A DNA stretch of 64,000 bases from Symsagittifera roscoffensis (Eukaryota > Xenacoelomorpha > Acoela > Convolutidae). Within the stretch, counting starts at the first letter, position 1. Each line of letters begins with the position of its first letter. The notes beneath the pieces were generated by a model, which saw nothing but the letters and a program-made list of their open reading frames with translations, had not been told where the DNA came from and searched no databases. Below are positions 10,601 through 20,500 of this stretch, one piece after another. Position numbers and translations under genes: made by a program. The stretch covers positions 14,089,018 through 14,153,017 of the forward strand of contig NC_087067.1 in assembly GCF_963678635.1 (NCBI RefSeq), read 5' to 3'.

Positions 10601-12227
10601 CTATTCCCACTTGTCCTTGCAAGTCTAATCCCATGATGCATCTAGTTTTTCGCTCTGATACCAGAAAGGTTGCGCCCTTAACTTCCCAGCCCGCTGACCT
10701 CAGATTGGTTTTTAGGGCTCCCAGGATACTGATCGGTTGTTTGTTGTAGTCCACAAATTTTGTTTGTAAGTTCAATTTGTCAGCCGGTATGAATCTCACT
10801 TTGTTTGATTTTTCCATGATTTCTTTCGTCGTTGCCCAGTTAAGAAATGAAACAGGACTACCCGTATCCACTGTTAGCTGAATAATCTGGTTATCTATTC
10901 GTACCATAGCCTTTAGTGACTTTACGCGGTTCAATGTTGGATCTCGAATAGAGTCTATTTTCTGAACTCTAACCACTTTTCCGTTTGTTTCTTTTCTCAT
11001 CTCATTTATTCGATCTTTCACATATTTTGAAACTCGTTCATTTTCCGGTTGTTGAGTTTGTATCAACATGACTTCAAATTCACTACAAGACCCAACACCT
11101 TCACTGATCTGGTCGCATTCCACTATCGATTCTTCCGAATCTTCCGCAATTTCACTTACTTGTTGTGATCTGCACATTTTAGCGAAATGATTTGGTTTAC
11201 CACAGTTTTTACAGTCCTTTCCCATCGCTGGACAATTTTTTAGGTGTCCTTGTTCAAACGTCCTTCCGCATCTATTACATGGTTTTGTTTTCGTGTTTTG
11301 ATTTTTGTTATTATTCTGTCTGTTATTATTTTCTCTTCTATTTGGAGTTTTGGTTTTCCCCCCCAAATTTCGAACTGCCATTACAGGTTCCTGTTTTATT
11401 CTTACACCCGATGTGTAATTGTTACTTGATCCTCCTGCAGCCGCAGCATTAGACTTTTGAAATGCCATTGTGGTTAACTTGCTATGTTCGAATTTTATAG
11501 CCCTTTTTAGAACTTCCTCTGGATCCAGGGTTTCGAATGTCAACGTGTCCTGTAATGTCATGTTCTTCATCTTCGAGATGAACAAGTCTCGCACGATTTC
11601 ATTTTCCAATGTCCCTAGTTCTGATCGGGCTGCTTGAGCAGTTAACGCTGCGTGGAATGATTCCAGAGATTCTCCATGTTCTTGCATTCTCGTAAATAAC
11701 TTGTATCTCTCGTATGTTACACATTTCACTTTTTGAAACGAGACTTCTGCCAACTCTGTTACTTCTCTGAACGTCATTTTCGATATTTCTGCGTGCGGAT
11801 TCTTTTGTAGGAATCTTTTCTTTCCCTCAGTGCCCAAAGATAGAAATAGTGGTGACACCAGTTTCTTTTGTACTTCGTTGTAGAAGACATTGTGTCCGAC
11901 TCTTGGGCCTCTTGTTCTTTTCTCTTCGTTCTCCAATGCTACTCTGTCTCTAGCTAGTTTATCTCTAAGAATTCTGGCGTTCCTCGCATCTTCGTTCTCC
12001 CCATCCCTGGGAGTTTCCGGGCGTGGTGGTGGTTCCTCTAATATGTCTTTTGGTTCTTCCAAAATAATCTCTGGGTTCACATTTTCTTTGACCGTAACCG
12101 CCATGAGAAATTGTTCGAACCAGATTTTAAATTGCCACGGAGGGTCTAGATTCGCTGATGCCCAAAATACCGGGATTCCCATATCCGTTCTGTTGTCTTG
12201 AGCTGCGAATCCTGCTGGCTGCGCCAT
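7626..12227 (-). CDS. gag-pol: gypsy gag-pol polyprotein, copy A (frameshifted in integrase)
   Basis: A single 1,533-codon frame with no stop between Gag and Pol. Visible in order: Gag core; zinc knuckles with Cys317, Cys320, His328, Cys332 and Cys339, Cys342, His347, Cys352; aspartic protease with Asp454 in VDTGS; reverse transcriptase with Asp702 and the Asp768-Asp769 pair in FLDD; RNase H with Asp929; an unusually long spacer of nearly 400 residues; and an integrase zinc region (His1451, His1454, Cys1483, Cys1486). The frame ends just inside the integrase core because one T is missing from a run near 7637, where copy B has it. The ATG is chosen because its A is the last base of the 5' LTR and the next bases begin the primer-binding site; nothing upstream is in frame. 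The polyprotein would form virus-like particles and copy the element RNA. Fused Gag and Pol in one frame implies that Gag excess is set by processing or by another mechanism, not by frameshifting. Confidence 0.9.
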   Translation of the reverse strand: MAQPAGFAAQDNRTDMGIPVFWASANLDPPWQFKIWFEQFLMAVTVKENVNPEIILEEPKDILEEPPPRPETPRDGENEDARNARILRDKLARDRVALENEEKRTRGPRVGHNVFYNEVQKKLVSPLFLSLGTEGKKRFLQKNPHAEISKMTFREVTELAEVSFQKVKCVTYERYKLFTRMQEHGESLESFHAALTAQAARSELGTLENEIVRDLFISKMKNMTLQDTLTFETLDPEEVLKRAIKFEHSKLTTMAFQKSNAAAAGGSSNNYTSGVRIKQEPVMAVRNLGGKTKTPNRRENNNRQNNNKNQNTKTKPCNRCGRTFEQGHLKNCPAMGKDCKNCGKPNHFAKMCRSQQVSEIAEDSEESIVECDQISEGVGSCSEFEVMLIQTQQPENERVSKYVKDRINEMRKETNGKVVRVQKIDSIRDPTLNRVKSLKAMVRIDNQIIQLTVDTGSPVSFLNWATTKEIMEKSNKVRFIPADKLNLQTKFVDYNKQPISILGALKTNLRSAGWEVKGATFLVSERKTRCIMGLDLQGQVGIVTTQRTAPKELTRFDVLMCEQSEGWKEIFLNKFKNVFERQGISKNHIVSSKFKYPLCPIQEKGRRIPIHIQDKVEKKIEKLLTEGHITKLDKCTSDCFIAPIVITVKKDDSIKLAMDAKPINRQLFKNKYQMPNVDELIDGVSQIVTENKKGTLYFSVLDLKYAYSQLNLAADTARQCNFNIVGGKATGTYRFLTGFYGLADMPAEFQKAMDRTINHAKNTFCFLDDILIVSKGSEIEHANLVEAVLKKLDAENLALKLSKCEFFKQEVNWLGHHLSEEGVRPKITKTEAVVNLNPPKSLKQLRSFLGSINHLAKFIPNVASLTEKLRPLLKEENQKKKLKNMKLPVKKFEWGDVHTEAFDAIKGAVANITKVHYYDANRETRVKCDASHDGLGSTLEQQNDEGLWVPISFASRYLNAQEKKNSTNELELLAVVWAVDRYKHYLLGKPFTIATDHKALTTALDVNQSNKTYQSRLTRWVDRLLPYQFNIVHIPGRDMGIVDYLSRDPFNDPWPESELDEKFVVATINSFHEAFDCWNSRLKDSRSLNRNENVLECSRRNVRKQSSSNGCYSNQNGQNRTKLDRNERKQFPRLQKQLNTTVQQKQITLLSNQPSKQSVLNNCKTKKRPVPKKIEKTDSRIEMSENANRTYDWWSSPPQNWRNEEREESLMDPKWNRSFSTNNELSGEEEITETVQRTRKIIRGGRKNRDSSDSETRQAQRVKWSLEPEQQRIADQRLLSFWQLIGGENNVQENRELVADTQEVRGNLEDESSPTSSKPIASTERKLSEVNVLEVDLTTTEEAESEEEVCSIQPPKGLGKSRLQKQQQVETLDNLAKLFDKNLLAELTTEDTWMDRLRRVVERGDKQGFELMGPYTNPLWSQMAVQDDCILVNNRLAVPVQLRQAVLKRIHRGHPGQEAMLGAAQYLWWPHMNKDIVNLAEECRSCTRYGKNVKYLISKNSSKPLPLLTQPGQEVQLDYAGPIENQKGKKSIF
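8885..8900. other. Perfect 16-bp palindrome resembling an RFX X-box (copy A)
   Basis: Same GGTTGCTATAGCAACC palindrome as 3829-3844, unchanged between the two duplicated segments. Confidence 0.35.
8930..8947. promoter_or_regulatory. Heat-shock-element-like array (copy A)
   Basis: Same four-unit TTC/GAA array as 3874-3891, 29 bases beyond the palindrome. Coding-region location makes regulation uncertain. Confidence 0.35.
12206..12226 (-). promoter_or_regulatory. Primer-binding site, tRNA-Ser-like
   Basis: The minus strand directly after the 5' LTR begins TGGCGCAGCC and runs about 21 bases. The plus strand of the site reads like a tRNA 3' end: T-arm CGAATCC, an acceptor strand, discriminator G and CCA. 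Discriminator G with this acceptor fits tRNA-Ser, used by some insect gypsy-type elements. The site also encodes Gag residues 2-7. Confidence 0.75.
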
Positions 12228-12485
12228 GTGATATGCGTTGCGATATCAAATTGAAAACAAGTTGGAATTCAATACTGTATTCTGAATATTGAATTTAGAT
12301 TTTCTCTTTTCTTTGTTTTCTTATGTACTGAGAGATAGATCATAGTTAAGTACTCTGATCTCTCACTTGGTCTCAGTGTCATCACTTATGTATGACCTTG
12401 AGCGTACCATAAAATAATGATTTAACACCAGAGGTTGGCTGTACATACGTATAATAAATACTGCTACTGCAGTAGCGGTATGACA
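12227..12485 (-). repeat. 5' LTR of the gypsy element
   Basis: Copy of 245-503 with one visible substitution. On the minus strand it would carry the promoter and direct transcription toward lower coordinates. Its last base (12227) is also the A of the gag-pol start codon. Confidence 0.93.
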
Positions 12486-12490
12486 GTGGT
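12486..12490. repeat. Target-site duplication GTGGT, right copy
   Basis: Exact match to 240-244, just outside the 5' LTR. Confidence 0.9.
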
Positions 12491-14336
12491 AGATCAAACA
12501 TAAATCTTGTTAATTTTCAGCTAGAGCATCTGTAATTGAAGAAAAATTATCTGTGAATACGTGGTAAAAAGCCTTCAAAGCAGGGAACGGACGCCACCTC
12601 CTCAGGGATTCGACTCTCCCTTTTTGTTCTTCTTTAAGGCATCCGTTTTTGGCTGACCGCTCCTAAAGCATTTCTATAATCGCCTTCAAAAAACCAAATA
12701 CGTTAAATTTTCGTGGGCAGCGTGGGCCAAAACAACACATATTTTTGGATAACATACATTTCTATAGTGATTTGAGAGAGCTCGGAAAACTAATTTGAGT
12801 GACCTAATAATAATTGCGAAAGTAGAGCTCGAGTAACCTAATTAGGTTGATAGATAAAGCGCCAAAATCTGAATTTTCTTGTTCTTTTCAGGAGATTCGG
12901 TGATCGTAACAACAAATTTTTTAAATAATTTAATATATATGTCAAATATATAACTCTAAAAAAATGTATATATGAAAGTTTTGCTCGGCGGAACTGAGCC
13001 GCTTTAACACTGACATAGAAAAAACAAGCAATCTAAAGGTTGGGGGTTCGAGGCCCGCCTTGATTTGTGGCTGTTGTTTGAAAATGATGCAACATACGCA
13101 TGTCCCAGTCAGAAAAAAATAGTCGAAAAAAGTTACATTGAGCGCAACTTTACTCCGCCGATCCTGTATTGGACTTTTCCCTTTGTTGTCTGAAAAATAT
13201 CTCTTTTGACCAGGTTCTTCAAAGTACGCTTAAATTGGTCTGAACCCACAAATTTCCTTTCACAAGACTTCCTTCATAACACTTTGGTAAGTGGACATTA
13301 TTTGATTTAAAATCATAAACTTAAAAATTCTAATGTTGGGTTCTTTCGTTGTGAGGTGTCAGAAGCCTTCATTTCTTGCAAACGTGCATCTTTTTTGCAT
13401 CTATGAACTCTATTGGTTGCGGTTACTAATTTTAGAGAGCTTGCTGATTTTTAGATTTCATTCTAAACGACATACATCAAAAACCATTAGCTATGAAATT
13501 TAAAAGCAAAATAGCAAGTACCACATTGTGAGTGTGATCAACATTTTTTAGAGTATCTGTTCATAAATGCACAACTCAATGTTCAATTGTACGTTTGATT
13601 TCCCGAAATTTAAGATGAGTCACGCATGAAAAGCATGATGATAAATGAAACGTGCCTCAAAATCAACTTCGACTTCGATTCGGTTCAAAAGACTCGAGAA
13701 ATTAAATATACATGTAGTTCGAAACTTCAGTTTTTTTTACGAATTTCAATTCAATATGGTTTCTATGGAATAACTTGTCGCCGATTTTCCTGCCGAATTT
13801 CCGAAGGATAGAACTGCCAAATGCTACAATCAGTGGCCGCTGAAATTGAAGGTAAGCTGTTTTGATATAAATTACAAGCTCAAATCATTGCAGCCCTTTT
13901 TTCATCTCTATATAAAAACAAAGTATTTCAAACTGTATTTAATAATTCAATATTACTAAATAAGGCTTCCAAATAAAATCAAAATCGGCAGTTCTTCTAA
14001 AACTGAAAGATAATTTTAATTTAATATAAATACGATACACTTACAGAGGTTTATCTTCTGTTACAAAACAGTAAATTGCAAAAAATAGTTCAATTTTTGT
14101 ATGCTTCGCCAAATTCAAAAACATGGGCATTGGCAAAAATGAATAATATAAAACGAAATGAGAAAAAAAAGAAAAATTACAGCACGGGTTGAGGAAGTTT
14201 GGAAATGTAATTCATATAAAATTTTCCAATCTTGAAAAACCCATACTTTTCTTATTTTTAAAGTAACTTCAATTTTGATGCCAGAAGATAATATTCCGAT
14301 AGTGAGTATTATGAACACAACGAGGCAAAAAAGGAT
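12491..14336. other. Intergenic AT-rich region
   Basis: Between the gypsy element and the 3' end of the phospholipase gene. Apart from a SINE candidate at 12975-13130 I see no coding region. The part nearest 14336 should contain the gene's 3' untranslated region, but I could not pick one poly(A) signal with confidence. Confidence 0.5.
12975..13130 (+). repeat. tRNA-derived SINE candidate, copy 1
   Basis: A pol III B-box-like GGTTCGAGGCC at about 13047 is followed by a tail resembling that of the copies at 18270 and 27355 (TTGT..., CAACAT, CCCAGTCAGAAAAA). The A-box region is degenerate, so the 5' limit is approximate. Confidence 0.45.
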
Positions 14337-14553
14337 CTAGTATCCGAGCACTTTGTCAATCGCGTCTCGACTTCCTTGGTCGGATAAAAGACCTACGTGT
14401 TCGACCCCCTTTAACTCGATGCCGGTAACTGAGTTACCGGGTATGTCTTGCCACATAAGACAACCCATGCCAGACTTGATGTTTACGGTGCCGTCTCCGT
14501 CGCCGTAAAGGATTGTGGGGTCGGAACCGTCGTCGGGTAGACCATACTTGTAG
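14337..14553 (-). CDS. PLA2G15: PLA2G15-like exon 5, end of gene
   Basis: Acceptor TCGTGTTTAG at 14554-14555. It encodes the catalytic Asp374 (GDGDGTVN) and His406 (VEHVGLL) and ends at TAG 14339-14337. A ~3.1-kb intron full of small transposons separates it from exon 4. Confidence 0.92.
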
Positions 14554-17500
14554 CTAAACACGAACCCATTTTTACAAACGTACAACCTTATATTCCTCAA
14601 AAATCACGGCTCTTTTTCCTTTTCCCCCCGACCTGCAAAATTTTACATAAGAAAAATTTGTTAACATTATTCGATTGTTTCGAAAATTGGCATACAGACT
14701 GATAAGGCTTTGGCAAACATATTTGGTCTTCATAATCAACCTTGTAAAACCACTCATTACACCATAAAATTGATGCTCGTGTGTGGTGGGGGGGGGGGGA
14801 AAGGAAAAAGAGCCAAAATCACATGGTGAGATAGATCATCTTCGAATACAAAAATTTCGCGAAATTTTTTTTGACAATGTTGATATTTTTTATAATGCCT
14901 AAAGCGCATTAAGCGTTATTTTTGTATATTTAAATAGGCAGTTTATATTTTAAAATAACCAGTTCAAATTTCATAAACTGTTTTGGAAAACAGTTTTTAA
15001 AACTATGAGCAGCGGGCGTACGTTCCACTTGACATTACATGGCATTAATTCTAACTCTCTAAAAATTATGTTTGATTATTACATGCATTCAGGTTCAAAA
15101 AATACGATTTCTCGAAAGTCATTTGCACGAATTAAAAACCATCGGTTGCAAATCGGAAGTCAGAGGTCATGACCTAAAAGGTGTTTCTTGATGCGCTCGT
15201 GCAAATTTTTCGGATCGGTTTTTTTTTTATTTCAAGCTACTGCTTCGCATAAAAGATACTCTTCCTAATTATATACGCCAAGCAAAGTGCATCGCTTTTG
15301 GTTGAGTACCCAATAGCAAACAAAATACCCAATATTCAAATTGGGCTCTTTCCAATATGCAATTTTATGGTGTAACGAGGGGTTTTACAAGGTTAATCAT
15401 GAAGACCAAACATGTTTGTCATTGCCTAATTAGTTCGCATACTATTTTGTAACATTCGGATAATGTGAACATAATTTCACTAGGAAAGTTTTGCATGTGG
15501 GAGGGGGAAAGGAAAAAGAGCCGCAATTTGTCCTCATACCCTAACTTGGCTTTTTTCGACTTCCAATTTGAGTTTCGAAAAACTAATTTAACGGTGCCAT
15601 AATGTAAAGAAGTTTTGGCTGATGAACAAATTGAGAACAGATTTTTTCTCGATACCTTACATCGTAACATAACGAGGCTCTCTTCCAACTCCCCCCCCCC
15701 CCCCCCCCCCCCCACACACCTTTCATTTCAATTTTGAACAATTGCTTGAATATTGTCATAATGCAATGAAACTTGGCATGTAAGATCACACATTTAACCA
15801 TATAAACACGCGTAAAACAATAATGAAAATGGGCTTTTCGAAATGTGGGGTGGGGTGAAAGAGAGCCCATACCACAATGTTGGGGGGAGGGGGGGGGGGA
15901 ATCTTATTGTTCAGATTATTTGAAAAAAGGGCTCTTTTTCCTTTCCCCCCCCCACCTCACACGAGCTTCAAAATATTAGTGTAACGAGTGGTTTTATAAA
16001 GTTGAGTATGACGACCAAATATGTTCGTCGTGGCCTTATTAGTCTGTATGTAAATTTTTGTAACAATCGGACAATGTTGTCAACAAATTTACATGTAAAA
16101 ATTTGCAGGTGGGGGGAAAAGGAAAAAGAGCCGAAAAAAGTGGAGAAACATTGTATTCGGGTGTTTTTTTTCCACCCAAAATGGGTCGAGTTATATATTA
16201 TTTTGAAGCCTTTTTAAACGTGATTTGTAAAACATTAGAAAATTTGAGAATTAACGATGTAAAATTTTTGGTTTTTTTCCTAGTTTCGGGCTGAAAATGT
16301 TTGTCAAAATAAGATTTGCAGGTTTACAGTAGTTTATTTTAAGTTAAGTTAAATTTTGAAGTTTTTTAACGCCAATTTGGGAATCAAAACTTCCAAAATT
16401 CAAAAAATGGTCTCAGATTTTCGATTTTTAACAAGCTATTTTTGATGGAATTTTTTCATACAGTTTGAAAGGTATTGTTGTACTAAGCTCAAGTTAAAAA
16501 AGTATTTATGTCACCTGTGAAAATTTTTCATAAAAAGCTGTACATTACGAGACCCAACTCTGTATTTTATGCCTTGCAAGCAAGTTTCGCAACTGTAAGT
16601 TTAGTAACGGCGTAAAAATTTAAAAAAAAAAACTCATGTTCCTTATCAATCTCCGCGCATTTGATATTTTTAGTTTTCAGAGTTGTATTACGTGTCATTA
16701 TGGCCAATTGGGTAGTGTTACGGTGTCAAGTATGAAGAGTAATCTGTTCAAAATAGTTAGTTTAATCATCAAACCAATTTTCACTAATTTTGACGATATT
16801 TAAACATTGAAGTTCAAAAAGAACTAAAAACCGAAGTTTTCTTGCAATTAGAAAAAAAATCAGCAGAGAATATCCATATGTCCAAATTTGCATGTAAAAA
16901 GATACTGAACATGGAATGAGCGGGAATGGAAAATAGCCCTGCAACTTATTACCTTGTTACCTTGTCGGAAAAACGGAAAAAATATTCCAGATGTTAAAAA
17001 CTGCCAATTTCAAACGCGCATTAAACTGGTGAGAACTTGAAACCAAACATTTATGCTTTCGAAAACGTTATGTCAGATCACTTTCTCTCTGTGGATGTAA
17101 AATGTTTTTTTTCTGAGTTGGAAGTATATGTTTTGGCAAATGATCTTGAAAATAGGATTCTTGACAAAATATAAAAACCTGAATTTGCGTTTAATTTGTG
17201 AAACTTTCTTTTGTGAATTATTCATGTAGTCCAGAAACAATTTTATAAAACTGACAGGCTGCCAATTTTTTTTCGCTGTTAGGCTATTTTATTGTTTTAT
17301 CATTTTTTTTAGCAACTGCTCGCTCATTATTTGATAACAATTTTCAAAAAAGAGCCGAAACAAAAGCTTTTTATGGTTTTTTGAACTTAATCCTGCAAAT
17401 TTTTTTTAAAAATTTGTCTGAGGGGAGCTCGATTTTACAAAAATTAGTTTTTTTTCCACAAAAATTTGATACTTTTATAAAATTACTTAAATTGGGCTCA

Positions 17501-20500
17501 CACCCCCTTACGTTCCAAGGACATCGAAAATTTGTTAATATGGCAAGTATGTGTCGAGTATAAGGAGAGTTTCGGTTATGTTTGCTTAGCCTCTAATCAG
17601 TTTAAAAGCCGATAGTTTGAAACTATACTCACTAAAATTGAGAGGGAGTCTTTACTTCAGAACCATAGACACATGTAATGTTCACTTTTGGAGGTTCAAA
17701 TGTGAGCACCGAACGTACTTGATGAAACATCGTCTTTCCATAGGGCCAATTTATGGCATCAAAAAAGGCGTCCATATCGTCCCAAGAAGCGGTAAAATTT
17801 TGAGTGGGGGTCATGATTATAGGATTTGAGTCCCAATATTTAGCTGCTGGTATGAGCCAAGCTGTAGATGGCCAAGAGCGGAGACCCTTTCGTAGTTTGA
17901 AATTAGGCACGATGAATTTGCCCAAGTTGTACCCACTAGAGAATGATTCGACAGAGGAGGCTGCCCCAAAAAGGGGGGTTCCGATTGACACCCAGTTCTG
18001 AACGTACTTGTCTTTCCATGCTTGATCAATATCTAAATTAGAAGAAATTTTTGTCACAATATGTTTTTTTTTTTTTCAGTTTTGAGGAGAACTCAGACTA
18101 TCATATTCATCGGGCTTAAAAAGTCGATGAAGTTGCATTGAAAAACTGTGCTTCTCTAAAACTCTACATCTACCCTGATCCCGTTATAGAAGAAAAGCAA
18201 GTAGTCCTCAAGATCGCTATTAGATCTTCCATAACCCGCTTCCCGCCTTTTGCATTCAAGATTAATATTGAGGAGAAGTGGTGAAGTGGTAAGTCTCCGC
18301 CTCTAAGTCAAAAGACCAGTGGTTCGATGCCCTCCTTTGATCCGTGCTTTGTGCTTGAGGGTAAGATAACATTACCCAGACCAGAAAAATAACCAAAAAA
18401 CACCTAAAAATGCAATCCCAGAACACCTGAAAACGGAACTGTAGATCCAATGGCTATTTGATCTAACTTACGGCGATTTCCTGTGGCAGTACTAAATTTA
18501 TTAAGCTGTCATTTATAGTGTATTTATAGTGTATTTTTTTCTGCCTGAAAACAATTTATTATGATTATTATATATGATCAAATATGATTGTTTCAGAAAC
18601 AGGATAGGGGGGGGGGGGCACATAATAAATTGTCGTAAAGTTTAACTCACATTCGAAGAATGCTTGGGCGAGTACTCCCCCCAGACTGTGGGTGACAATG
18701 ACCACCCTTTGCTGACTGTTATTCTGCCACATATCCTCCACAAGTTGCTTCATCACCCCAAACTCCCCCTCGTCCCCCTCCTTGTGAATGTTCACGGGGG
18801 TGTATCTCCAATCGTACGAATAGGCCTAGCCCGAAAAGAAAGAAGAAATATAAAACAACTTCATAGCAGTGTTTTTGGTGTTTTTCCCCATTTTACCCTC
18901 AATATCCTTCCCGGGGATTTAGCAAAAGTTGTACAGCTCTCTTTCGTAAACTGTGGGTTTATAGTTTTCTGGGGGCTGTAATGGGAACGAAACGTTTTTA
19001 TTTATAGAAAATGTACAAGTTTTAATGAATTTTGTACTATGTAGAAACTACAACTTAAGTTGAAGGACTTTCGAATGAAACTGAAGTAGTTAAGGAACCA
19101 AGAAAGGAGAATCAAGCACTGTCTTGTTTAAGAAGATTATTATAAGTGAAGTACTTTCCAGCACCATTTTTTTTCAACAATATTGCTTCTTGTCTCGTTA
19201 CGTGATGGACGTTGATATTGTTCCGACCAGGAATTGGGGAGGAAATGTGTATTCAGTTGTCTTTCTATACCTTTTTCCCCACGCAAAATTATGTCCCACA
19301 ACTGAAGTTCAGATGGAGTCGAGAGATCATTTAAAAGAACTTTGCTTTGTGATTCGATCAATATCTTAAAAAATCAAAAATACTTTACCAGTGTCACATC
19401 AGCGTTGCAATAGCATATGTATCCTCAACCATAGCGAAAAAAAATTGTGGGGGGCAATCTCTTAGAAAGTCAAAGTTTGTAAGCACAAAAATCTTTGGAT
19501 CACAAAACTTTTTTGATTTTTTTTTCAAAGGATTTTTTTTTCTATTTTATATACATATGGCTATTAAAACTAGCTTTTCTTGCTTACCTTAAGGTTGTCA
19601 TTAGTGTAGCCCCGATTGGTTTTGAGATGACTGACGATCTTGCCGAAGTAGGTGATTAAGTCCAGATCATCTGAAAAAGATATCAAAAAACATTGTTGGA
19701 TTTTATAGTTCTTGTTTCCGGTGTTTTCTATTACCAGTTACGTTTTATAAAAACGTTGAAAACGAAATTAAGTAATATACCATAATGAAAACCTTATTTT
19801 TTTTTATTCGGCTCTTTTTCGGTTCCCCCAATTTCGAGATACCCAATTTCTTTTAGTGTCGATATAAAAAGGTTTGAAGCTTAGTAACAAGTTCATGAAA
19901 CTTAGTTTCATACCCACCCTAACAATATCAGCCAAAACTTATCAAAACAAAATGCGTTTCGTAGGAAATTTTATATATAATTTTCTAAATTTCCTAATTT
20001 TCCTAATTTTCGTTACTCTTATTTCAATAACTTTTTGTTTAAAAAATACTCAAAGTTTGCTAATTAAAAAGTACTCAGACTTTATTATCTACAAAACTAA
20101 GTATCATTTGAAAGCAAAAATTGTGAGTTTTTTCCTATAACGAAAATAATTTTTTCTTCATGAACTAGAGATTTAGATGATTTCATAGAACTTATTTTTT
20201 AAGACTTTACCTACCCAAGTAACTGCATCCATCTAGAGATCCAATGGGGTCCATTTTAGTCGTCACTCCAGGAACGTTTGAATACTCCCCCGTCTTGTTA
20301 TTATAAACCAGGTGAGCATTGTCCATGAAACACGTGAACACAGGTGGAAAAAAGAAGGGTTCATAATTTAGCCACATCGTGAACCAATCACTGGTGGTTT
20401 TGTAGCAGAACCAGTGATCGGTGGAGGTCCGGTTTAGTTTACCGTAGATGCGGCTTCCTCCGTCGCCGGGGATTAGTAGGACGGGGTTGGAGGGTTGGGT

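Larger units (their letters stand above)
6928..11977 (-). repeat. Internal tandem duplication, copy A segment
   Basis: Head-to-tail partner of 1872-6922, in the same orientation. Spacing is constant at 5055-5056 apart from the one-base indels in the T run near 7637, the G run near 8590 and the T run near 9335. Confidence 0.92.
245..12485 (-). mobile_element. Complete gypsy-type LTR retrotransposon with internal tandem duplication
   Basis: A 12,241-bp element on the minus strand, bounded by 259-bp direct LTRs that differ at one base by eye (t/a near 362 and 12344) and flanked by the 5-bp duplication GTGGT. In element order it reads 5' LTR (12485-12227), primer-binding site, gag-pol copy A, an abrupt internal junction near 6925, gag-pol copy B, polypurine tract and 3' LTR (503-245). 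The domain order Gag, protease, reverse transcriptase, RNase H, integrase identifies the gypsy/Ty3 superfamily. No envelope frame and no chromodomain are recognisable. Without the duplicated segment the element would be about 7.2 kb. The LTR match implies a recent insertion. Each gag-pol copy carries one or two single-base frame breaks, so neither is intact as sequenced. Confidence 0.93.

Noticed and set aside
754-12201. Many plus-strand open frames across the gypsy element
   Set aside because: All are antisense shadows of gag-pol; they recur at the duplication offset and show no domain of their own.
12580-12645. GGATTCGACTCTCCC followed by a T run, as a possible tRNA gene or SINE
   Set aside because: No convincing A box or cloverleaf, and the tail does not match the three SINE candidates.
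15419-15870. Minus-strand open frames containing poly-glycine
   Set aside because: The glycine run is just the 23-base C tract of an inverted-repeat element read as GGG codons.
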